IMG/VR virus record: IMGVR_UViG_3300009320_001035
Coordinates: 1-29,629 of that record
Direction: 5' to 3' (one strand)
Length of the DNA stretch: 29,629 nucleotides
Source: a virus
Below are positions 1-8,300 of the stretch, piece by piece. Made by a program: the position numbers and the translations under genes. How positions within the stretch are numbered: the first letter of the stretch is position 1; every line of letters starts with the position of its first letter. The notes below the pieces were generated by a model. That model had not been told where the DNA came from and did not search any database. It saw only the letters and a list, made by a program, of their open reading frames with translations.

Positions 1-32
1 GCCTCAACCGGGGCGTAGCATACCCTTACGAC

Positions 33-106
<74 letters not shown>

Positions 107-108
107 GT

Positions 109-138
109 GAGGCCAACCGGCTAGAACCGGTTGGCCTC
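109..138. terminator. Perfect 12-bp hairpin just after the tRNA
   Basis: A perfect inverted repeat (GAGGCCAACCGG, loop CTAGAA, CCGGTTGGCCTC) begins three bases after the tRNA. It probably terminates or processes the tRNA transcript. No T-run follows on either strand, so an intrinsic terminator of classical type is not proven. It could also be a boundary structure of the adjoining element. Confidence 0.55.
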
Positions 139-521
139 GCCGGTTAACGCAAGGCACCGTGGCCAGCCAGCCGCGGCGTCTCGCGTTTACCGCGAGTATT
201 CGCAAGAACTTGCGCCTGTCTCGACCGCCCCAAGCTCTCTCCGGCCCGCGGCCAGAGAGCGCATCTGCCGTCGCCCAGCCACCCCTCTCACGCCCCTCCG
301 CCAAAGAACTCTCTGACTCTCTCGTCGACCTCGGAGATCGGGTTAACAGGGGGTTGGGCCACCTCCCATGACACGGCCCCCGGTGGTTGCGGTCGCCCTG
401 CGGCCACAACGGTTCACGTCATACCGGTCTTCCGTGAATCGCTTCTGCTCCATTCCTGGTCTCCCTGGAAATGCGAGCCGAAGCCTAACGGGCTCACGCT
501 CACCGTGAACCGGGAAACAGG
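139..521. other. Gene-free stretch between tRNA and brxL
   Basis: No convincing gene is seen; the short open frames here have no recognisable product and no good ribosome binding site. It contains a GC-rich imperfect hairpin at 234-260 (GCTCTCT...AGAGAGC outer arms with GGCC/GGCC inside and a two-base bulge), a short palindrome at 201-214 (CGCAAGAACTTGCG), and a weak 5-bp stem at 494-508 (TCACG/CGTGA) just downstream of the brxL stop. Any of these could end the BREX transcript, but none has a T-tract. No integrase fragment and no second copy of the tRNA 3' end was seen. Confidence 0.5.
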
Positions 522-2645
522 CTACTTGTTCTGATGGCGGTAGATATCCACTTTCGTCTCCAAGCATGGACGAAGGGCCATGTCATGTGCGCCAACGCAG
601 AACCATGTCGTCGGCTTCTGGTAGAAGTCCAGGCCGCGGCCAATCTTGATCATCCACCCATTGTCAATCCTGATCTCACGGTCGTGCAGGTTTGGGTTGA
701 GTTCGATTTCCAGCACGACGTCGACCTCCAGAAGACTTTGTTTAAGCTCTTCCAGTCGATCTCGGACCTCGTCAAGTGAGGTGTTCTCGTCGTAACTGGT
801 TACCAATTTGATTCGCTTGACAGTCGAATGCTTGATCACCGCCTCGCAGACTCGAACGAAGTTCTGTATCTGATGGGTCAGGCGAACATAAGGATCCTCT
901 ACGATGACCTCATTCGCGCCCTGCAGGTATGGGGAGATGATCGATTCATAGCTGTATCCCGTGTCACCGTAGAGCATCGTGAAATGCTGCTCCTTAAGCT
1001 CCAGTCCAGTTGATGCTCCATGATTCTCAGCGACTTCTGGCTCAGCAACTACTGCGTCACCATCAGGTGTTGCCGCCATCACTGACGGATCCACGTCCGC
1101 TGTTACGTCGGCTTCAACTGAGTCAGTCCCAGTCCCCGCCATGGATGCCTTCGAGAGCGACCGGCGCAGGGGCTCCTGCGTTGCTGGGGCATTCTTGGAC
1201 TCGGGGCAGTAGACAATCACTTCCTCACCATCCGTCGTGAAGTAGGACAAGTTGATCCTGGAAAACTCGTCGTCTGGCTTGCGCTTATTCATCTGCTCCT
1301 TGACTCGTCGACGACATTCGACCGCATAGGCAACGTATTGCTCGAACTCCCTGTCGTCCGGCGGGCCTTCGGGGTGTAGAATCTTCAGTAAGGCGCAGGC
1401 CGTCTTCTTGATACCTTTCTCGTCCCGCCCCTCCACCGCCTTCCCCAGTTTGATCCGCCTTGTCACCTCTTCATAGCGATTCGTGTGAGAGAACTGGTAG
1501 TGGAATGCTTCAGCCATGTAATCCGTGATGAAGCCGTAGTTCATCGTGAGGTATTCACTGCTGTTCTTGAGCATCTCCCATCCTGGCAGGTAGCAGGCGA
1601 AGCGATCCATCACCGCCAAGTCAAACTCCTTGGGCAAGGGGATGAACAGATCGTGTTCGGTCGAGTGCACAAGTTGCTCGATCGAATGGTCGATGTTGCC
1701 CACGAATGCCATACTGGCATCGGCGATCACTTCGACGCCTCGCGAAAATCGGCCGTTTGCCAAGTAGTCCTTCATGATCTGGATGGTGTCGGGATCCCTG
1801 ATCTTAATCCCTGCTACCTCGTCGAAGGCCACGGTGTCCCAGAACCCCACGAGTCCGATTCGCTTGCGGGCGTTGTTATAGAAAAGCGTCGCCTTGGTCC
1901 CCTGGCCGCCGCTGATCAGCGTGGAATATGGCGAGAATTCGCTGAAGAAGTAGGACTTACCCGTCCCACGCGGGCCCAACTCGATGAAGTTGAAGTTTGG
2001 CTCCACGAGTGTCGCCAGCCGGGCCACGAAGTGAAACTTCAGCCGCTCGGAAATCTTGCTTGGCTCCAGACCAACGGAGCGAAGCACCACGTCCATCCAT
2101 TCATCGCGGGAAAACTCCTGGCGTCCCTTGACATAGCCGTCGAAGTCAAATCGGCTGAGTTGGATCGGACGGAGATCCTCGACATAGAAGGCGTAATCAT
2201 CGTCTTCGATCTCGTTGTAGCCAATCGTCACCTCGGCCCAGATACCACCCTCAAGAAGACGGTCGTTGTCGCGGTAGAACTTCTCTGCGATGGCGATTCG
2301 CTGGGAGTTGAAATTCTCGAGACCCGCCCAGTGCTTCTTCTCCTTCTCAACATACCGAACGTGAACCTTGTCAATGAAACGGTGTTTGCCCTTGGTGGCT
2401 ACCGTCGACTGGGCGGCATTGGCCTCGTCAGGCTTCACGTAGTTGTCCTGAAGTGTCGCGAGAACAGCTTCAAGCCCAGCTTGAATCTCCGCAGGCTCAT
2501 CACTGGCGCAATACCGAGCCAATAGGAACTCGAGCACGAACGTCGGCACGTTCGTGCCCTTCTTGATTCGGTGGAGCAGGTCTTTGCGCACAACCTTGCC
2601 GCCGAAGACACCGAGAAGCTTTTCGTCCAACGCGTCATTTGCCAT
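522..2645 (-). CDS. brxL: BREX protein BrxL (AAA+), with MITD1-like C-terminal domain
   Basis: A 707-residue protein starting at ATG 2645, three bases after the pglZ stop. The middle is the BrxL AAA+ core: Walker A GPRGTGKS at 224-231, Walker B VAFDE at 272-276 and a sensor-like segment FVGNID at 314-319. BrxL is the last gene of type 1 BREX and forms a ring-shaped DNA-binding ATPase; its usual C-terminus is a Lon-like protease fold. Here residues about 485-545 are an acidic, Ala/Thr-rich linker, and 549-705 instead resemble the phospholipase-D-like C-terminal (MIT_C) domain of eukaryotic MITD1. The signature HDREIR, DNGWMIKIGRGLDF and LRPCLETKVDI at 654-701 is nearly the same as I recall in MITD1. 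No Lon Ser/Lys catalytic motif is visible. The BrxL assignment is confident; the domain swap rests on motif recognition. Confidence 0.93.
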   Translation of the reverse strand: MANDALDEKLLGVFGGKVVRKDLLHRIKKGTNVPTFVLEFLLARYCASDEPAEIQAGLEAVLATLQDNYVKPDEANAAQSTVATKGKHRFIDKVHVRYVEKEKKHWAGLENFNSQRIAIAEKFYRDNDRLLEGGIWAEVTIGYNEIEDDDYAFYVEDLRPIQLSRFDFDGYVKGRQEFSRDEWMDVVLRSVGLEPSKISERLKFHFVARLATLVEPNFNFIELGPRGTGKSYFFSEFSPYSTLISGGQGTKATLFYNNARKRIGLVGFWDTVAFDEVAGIKIRDPDTIQIMKDYLANGRFSRGVEVIADASMAFVGNIDHSIEQLVHSTEHDLFIPLPKEFDLAVMDRFACYLPGWEMLKNSSEYLTMNYGFITDYMAEAFHYQFSHTNRYEEVTRRIKLGKAVEGRDEKGIKKTACALLKILHPEGPPDDREFEQYVAYAVECRRRVKEQMNKRKPDDEFSRINLSYFTTDGEEVIVYCPESKNAPATQEPLRRSLSKASMAGTGTDSVEADVTADVDPSVMAATPDGDAVVAEPEVAENHGASTGLELKEQHFTMLYGDTGYSYESIISPYLQGANEVIVEDPYVRLTHQIQNFVRVCEAVIKHSTVKRIKLVTSYDENTSLDEVRDRLEELKQSLLEVDVVLEIELNPNLHDREIRIDNGWMIKIGRGLDFYQKPTTWFCVGAHDMALRPCLETKVDIYRHQNK

Positions 2646-2648
2646 ATC

Positions 2649-5174
2649 TTACACCGTATAGTCGGTTTCGAGGTCCACCTTGCTGAACGTGGTCAACGTC
2701 GTCGGGTCCAGAGCCTTCACCGTGAACTTGCCCTCAAACTCAAGGTCCATCCGCAGCGTCACTTGCAGTGTCTCACCGGGCTTGATCGAGAGCGTTCGCG
2801 TCGCCGGATTCACCGGCCCGCCAGGCTTCGCCTCGCCGACTACGTCGCCCTTCTTGTTCTGTGCTTCCAGCAGTACCTCGAAACTCGACCCCATCGAGAA
2901 CAGATCTCCGGCGCCAACGCTGACCTCGACCACGGGCAGTCGTGTCGTAGTCTTCTTCGCGCCACGCTTGTAGTTCAGCGCCACTGTCGGTTGTTTGCCT
3001 GCCTTCTCCTCAGCTGCTTGCAGTCGCACCGCGATCACCGGCACGACTGCCTCCTGCAGCGATGCGCCACCGTGAAAATACCACTCGCCCGCGCGGTACG
3101 GCACCATAGCCCGAGGACCGGCGAGTTGACTGAAGTCGCCTCGAACACCAAGGTTCTCCGCAGGAATCACGAAGTTGGCGGCATCCGAAGAGCCATCCCC
3201 CAGGAGCATTCGTCCATGGATCGTTACCCAGTTGCCCTGTGGCTTGGCGCATACATCGCCCGCTTCGATGGCGGTATTCAGGTAGAAACCGTGGTCAGTG
3301 ACGATGACCGCGTCCTTGAATCCCTGGCCGCGCAGCTTGTGGATCGCGACCCGGATCGACTTGAGCGATTCGTGAATCAGCCTTAGCGCCATCTCCGGCG
3401 TCGATTCCATATGCTTGTCAATCGTCGTACTGCGAAGCACGAGTAGCTCAACCGAACCGTCGATCTCAGCCTTACCGCGAACGAACTCGGTCAGCAGCAT
3501 CTCTGCAAAGCGGTCGCCGTAGCGCTTCCGCAGCACGTCCATCCGCTGTGTGACTTGAGGCAAGGCTTGATCGCCCAGGGCCACAGTCATCTGGTCGTCC
3601 TTCTGAATGAGCTTCAGATCGCTACCAGCTCCGGGCAACAGGCTGGCCATGCCGACCGGTGTGACGCTGGGCAGTTGGGCGAAGGCCGCCTGCATCTCAA
3701 CTTGGCCGTCCTCGACAAGCTGCTTCTCCAACTCCACGCCCAGTTCATACCGCAGGGCGTCTATCAGCAAAACCGCAACGCGTCGGCCGCTCTCTTGGAG
3801 TTTGGGGACAATGAGCTTGTCGAATACATCTGCGTTTGCCAGCCGTCCCGCAGGAGGCCAGCCGGATTCCTCCAGGTGCCGAACGAAGAGATCCTGCACC
3901 TTATCAATGAGTCTCCGATACGCCGCCCGGGCATGCGGCACGACCTCCTCTACGCCATCCTGCTTGATGAGCAGGTCGCGTTCGGCCTGCTCAAACTCAC
4001 GCTGAAGGCGATCCACCTCACGAAGATTCGACGTGTAGAAGTCGATTAGCGCCTCCTGGCTGCGAGCGTGATCCGGCAGTTGCCGGTCGGCGTCTTCACA
4101 CTTCTCCACCAAGCTTACCGCCGCCTGGAGCAGCTGCCATTGGGCTTGGTTCTCACCCCGGCCCACCCAGACTGACCCAGCATGCCGCCCAAGGACTTCG
4201 CGGAGCTTATCAACGTTATCGAGTTTCAGCGCATTCACCGCCTGGGCGAAGAACGACCGCTCCTCGAACGGGAAGGTATCCCGCACACCCAGATCCTCGA
4301 TGCCTTTGCAGGCCTCGGGCAGGCCCAGCTCCTTCTCGATGCCTTCCGCCCGTTCGATGAATAGCGACTTCGTGAGGTCATACCCACGGAGCCGATTGCA
4401 CAAGTCCTCCACAAGCAGCTTGGCCTCATCGGCTGCCTGGGGGACGTCGGCCAATGCGGCGGGCAGGTCGACCGGAAGGTCAACGGCGAACTCGCTGAAG
4501 AGCAAGAATCGCCACAGCTCATCGGCAACGGGCGACCAGTTCTTACTCTTGGTCTTGAGCTTCAGCCCCAAGGTATCGGCCAGCAGCGTCTTCGCCTCGG
4601 CCGCCCAGGAATCATTAGCCTTCAAGCTCTCGATCTGTTTGTCCGTCGGCGCCAGCAGTGCGAACAAGATGTCCCGCGCGGACTCGACCTTGAGTTGAGC
4701 TTCGAGGTTCGGCCAGCCAGCCCCGCCGCCGACTGCGTCGATCACTTCGAAGCTGGGATTCGGATTGTCCGCGAAGATGCGGCGAATCTCGGTAGCTTGG
4801 TCTGCCTTCGCCTTCAGGCAGAGGCTCATGTACTCGTCACCGTCTCCCTCAGGGAAAGCCGCGCCGCAGGCCCCGTAGATTGCGAAGGGATCTCGCTGCT
4901 TGTCCTCGTCCGTCAATGGCGCGTTAGCGGGCACATAGATCAGCATGCCCTCGAGCTTTGTGTTCGGCTGTCCCAACACCTGGAGCGTTGCCAGGCATTC
5001 CTCCCGGCTCTCGATACTGCTCTCTGTAGTGTCCACCACCACGCAATTCTCGTCGGCTAATCCCAGGCAGAGCTCTCGGTATCTTTGGGCCGGATCGTAG
5101 ACCACGAGCACACCAGCCTTCTTGATCCGTGGGAGCAGGACCTCACGTTGAATGAATGTCTCGATCGTCATCAT
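2649..5174 (-). CDS. pglZ: BREX alkaline-phosphatase-superfamily protein PglZ
   Basis: An 841-residue protein typical of BREX PglZ, a core subunit with an alkaline-phosphatase-like metal-dependent fold. Recognisable motifs are RVAVLLIDALRYELG near residue 470 (first metal-binding Asp of the fold) and AVIVTDHGFYL near residue 628 (Asp-His metal ligands). The N-terminus (MMTIETFIQREVL) matches the usual PglZ opening. Two adjacent ATG codons (5174, 5171) follow GGTGA, a good Shine-Dalgarno; upstream in-frame GTG and TTG codons also exist. Its stop lies three bases before brxL, implying co-translation. A C-terminal beta-rich segment (about 730-841) has no function I can assign. PglZ is known to be essential for BREX defence and to associate with PglX. 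Confidence 0.95.
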   Translation of the reverse strand: MMTIETFIQREVLLPRIKKAGVLVVYDPAQRYRELCLGLADENCVVVDTTESSIESREECLATLQVLGQPNTKLEGMLIYVPANAPLTDEDKQRDPFAIYGACGAAFPEGDGDEYMSLCLKAKADQATEIRRIFADNPNPSFEVIDAVGGGAGWPNLEAQLKVESARDILFALLAPTDKQIESLKANDSWAAEAKTLLADTLGLKLKTKSKNWSPVADELWRFLLFSEFAVDLPVDLPAALADVPQAADEAKLLVEDLCNRLRGYDLTKSLFIERAEGIEKELGLPEACKGIEDLGVRDTFPFEERSFFAQAVNALKLDNVDKLREVLGRHAGSVWVGRGENQAQWQLLQAAVSLVEKCEDADRQLPDHARSQEALIDFYTSNLREVDRLQREFEQAERDLLIKQDGVEEVVPHARAAYRRLIDKVQDLFVRHLEESGWPPAGRLANADVFDKLIVPKLQESGRRVAVLLIDALRYELGVELEKQLVEDGQVEMQAAFAQLPSVTPVGMASLLPGAGSDLKLIQKDDQMTVALGDQALPQVTQRMDVLRKRYGDRFAEMLLTEFVRGKAEIDGSVELLVLRSTTIDKHMESTPEMALRLIHESLKSIRVAIHKLRGQGFKDAVIVTDHGFYLNTAIEAGDVCAKPQGNWVTIHGRMLLGDGSSDAANFVIPAENLGVRGDFSQLAGPRAMVPYRAGEWYFHGGASLQEAVVPVIAVRLQAAEEKAGKQPTVALNYKRGAKKTTTRLPVVEVSVGAGDLFSMGSSFEVLLEAQNKKGDVVGEAKPGGPVNPATRTLSIKPGETLQVTLRMDLEFEGKFTVKALDPTTLTTFSKVDLETDYTV

Positions 5175-5176
5175 GT

Positions 5177-5314
5177 TCACCAAGCCAACGCTTCCGGAGC
5201 CTCTATGAATAGCTGCCGTAGTTCATCCACTACATCCCGCTGACGTTTCATCTCCAGCCATACATAGCGGCGCTGGCTGCGTTTGAAGGGGTCAGTGCTC
5301 CTATTCCGCTTCTC
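5177..5314 (-). pseudogene. Start-less small reading frame between pglX and pglZ (remnant or tiny gene)
   Basis: The gap between pglX and pglZ contains a 45-codon open frame that looks protein-like (charged and amphipathic, for example DPFKRSQRRYVWLEMKRQRD near its start and LRQLFIEAPEALAW at its end) and stops with TGA at 5179-5177, overlapping the pglZ initiation region. An in-frame TGA precedes the first codon, and no good start codon exists before ATG 5251, which would give only 24 residues (preceded by CTGGAG). It could be the 3' relic of a lost gene, or a leader peptide coupled to pglZ. I recognise no family. Confidence 0.35.
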
Positions 5315-5322
5315 TCAGATCA

Positions 5323-8300
5323 TCATGCCTTCACCTCGGCAACGATTCTGTCCAGTTCGTCGTCGGTGAGGTCCTTAGGTTGCCATTCAATGGTCTTCTT
5401 GACCTTGCCACTCTTGGTCTTCTTCTCGACCTCCACCTCGTGCCAGAGCTTGTCTTCCAGGTCGTGGGCGATGGCGTAGCTGCGGTCGGCGTGACTGGCG
5501 CGGACGACGCGGTCGGGCCAGATGGACAGGGCCAGGTGGGCCCAGTCGTAGTCGCCGGCTTCGAGCTTCTCCCAGGTTTCCTTGAGCCGCTTCCGCCAGG
5601 GCTTGTGCTGGAAGAGCTTCCACAGCGGGGCGGCGGTGATCTGCACGCCATCGTTGAGGTCGGGCCTCCAAAACTTGGCGATCCGCAGCAGTTCATCGCG
5701 GAAGTCCGTGACTTCTAGTTCCAGATCGCTCATCCGTTCAAGGTCCTTCTCCTCGGCCGACGATCGGTTGGGCTTACTGCGCAGGTCGGCGGCCCCCTCG
5801 GCCACCTGCTTGAGCTTGGGCTCGACGAAGTCATTCACGCAGGTGTAGAGCGTCTGGTTCGTCAGACGGTGGTAGTAGAGCCACAGCGTATACGAGCCCG
5901 ATGGCGTGGACAGCGGCCAGTAGATCGGTGCGTAGCGTCGGCTCTTTGAATATTGGGATAGATGGTCCGCAAAGAAACTATTTGCGTTCGTGAAATACTG
6001 GCGAAGCGAGCCGGCGTCGACCAGACTACAGATATCCTGCTCAAGGTCGCCGTCGCCTAAGTACCCGATCACGTTCTGCACATGGCGCGTGATATCGTGC
6101 TGGCCACCAGGACTGTCTTCTAGTAGTCCCCCATAGTTCACCTCCACAGGATAGGCCCGTTTCTCCGCTTCGCAGAGCTCGCCAAGTGTCCCCGGTGGTG
6201 TTCTGGGCAATTCTGCGAGTGGGTCTCTGGGAGGACTGCACCGATGTGCATCGTCGTCTACGAGACGAATGTCCCATCGGCCAACCGCGACGCCGACGGC
6301 ATACGACAGCAGACTCCTCGCCACTTCTCTCGTCTCCGATATGCCGACTAGACCCAAGTCTGCGCGGGCGTTGAGAACACGCGAGTGATGGACGCCCAGT
6401 GTCTGACACAGTAGTTCGATCCGCCGGTCGGCGTAGTATGACTTCTTGGTCACTGAGCGACTGGCATTACCCGCGGCGACCTCGTCGCGAATAACGTTCT
6501 CCAGTGGTTTTTGATAGGCCTCCGCAAACTCTCCATCATCCAACACGGAATCTGGCAAGTCACCAGGGTGGCACCCGACGGTAGAGGCGATCTCCGCAAT
6601 TGACTCCGTGTCAATACCGTACAATCGCGTAACGATGTGTTCGATCTCATGGGTGCGTTCGAGAACAACCGAGACCTCGTCCTCATGCTCACGTTTGTCG
6701 CGATTTGTTGCCTCTTGAAGTCGCTGGTCAGCTCTGAGGTGATGGGCCACTCGAGGGATCGTGAACATTAGGGTCGCCTCGTCAGGGGTGAATTCGGCCT
6801 CTCTGGCGCGAACAACTGCTGCACACAGTCGCCCTAGTGATTCTGCCGTGGGTGAATCGAGGCTCGGGAACGGAATCTGCTGAAGCAATCCCAGTTGATA
6901 GCTACGTGCGGCACTACCAGATGTCACGGCATCTGCTGCAGCCATGAGCATTTCCAGAAAGAACGCAAACGTTCGCGACATTGCGATGGCAAGATACGCC
7001 AATGAATTGCGCTCAGGCAGTATCAGGTTCCCTGTATGACTGAAGATGGTAGCTGCGGGTAGAACTCGGGGGCTAAAGGAACTTGTCGTGCGAACACTGT
7101 AGGTAATGCCTGGCCGGAAGTACCATTCCTTATTCTGGACCCGGGCCCCGGGACACCCGGCTTCCATGTCCTGCCCCTGGTTTGCCCAATCGACTCTGAG
7201 GTGTATGTCGCCTAGATAGGGGGCATATTCTCCGCCTTTTGCGAAAGGCACCCAGCGTTCCACTTCATCAGCGGGGCATTCGTACCAGAGCCGAACGAAT
7301 CGAAAATCGTCGCCAGTGCACAGGCCCGATCTAAACTCAATACCATGGCTAGAAAAAGCAGGCATCGCCACATATGCATGGCGCAGCTTTCTTCCGGTAG
7401 CGTAGGCAACTCGGTGACCTGGCAGCTGCCGAAACTCCGCTAAACCGCCATGGAAAGCAACGTGAGGCCCTGGAAGAGAACCACGTCTCGTATGTGTGAT
7501 CGCCTCCAGCAAAGACGTTCCCTTGTCTGAGTAGCGAAGTACGGAGTAAGAGTGGAGAACTGATCGCCTTGTGTGAGATTTTTCCAGACAGTAAGCGGCT
7601 GCTTCGACCAATGCATCGTCAAGAACCCCATGGCCAAGGTCAGCGAGGGACCGAATCTCTGCGTCCTCGAATAACGCCCGTAGTCGGAAGTCAGTGAACG
7701 AATGCAGGAAGAGGGCTGTCCTGCTGGTGATCGCGCCAAGGCGGCCTTGGGGTGCCAGAATGTCGACTCCTCTGAGAACGAAGCAACCCAGAACATCTTG
7801 TGCACTTTCAGGGCACGATCTGCGTATCACATCTCGAGAGGGCCAACTGGGCTCGCCGAACGGAGGATTCATCAGAACAACGTCAAAGCGGTGCCGCCAC
7901 AGATCAATGAAGGCGAAGCCCTGGGCCGCATCTCGAGCGAACATCCTCCGTCGCGCCGCCTCAGTGCCATGGGCATGTTCGGCGTAACCTTCAAGCGCTG
8001 CCAGAACAAGTGCTTCTGCACGATTCCAGAAGTCTTCTTTTCCGCCGGGGATGGCCTTGTAGTACCGCACCTTCGGATTGGCCTGGGTTTCCTCGGTAAG
8101 GCCGAACTCCATCACGCGGAAGAGCGGGGCCTTTTCGACCCATTCTTCCTTGCCCTGGGCGATGGCATCGGCGAGGGATTCCTCGATCTTCAGCAGGCTG
8201 CCGGCCTCGCCGGCGAGTTCCATCTCCTTCCAGACGGTGCGGACCAGGGCGCACAGGGCCTCGGCCATGCGGGTGGTGGCGCGGACTCGGCTGTCTTCGG

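Noticed and set aside
139-521. Possible integrase remnant or attachment site near the tRNA
   Set aside because: No recombinase motif and no second copy of the tRNA 3' end could be found in the window.
1485-2525. A 346-codon plus-strand frame opposite brxL
   Set aside because: The minus-strand brxL shows conserved AAA+ motifs through this region; the plus frame has no domain and is a shadow.
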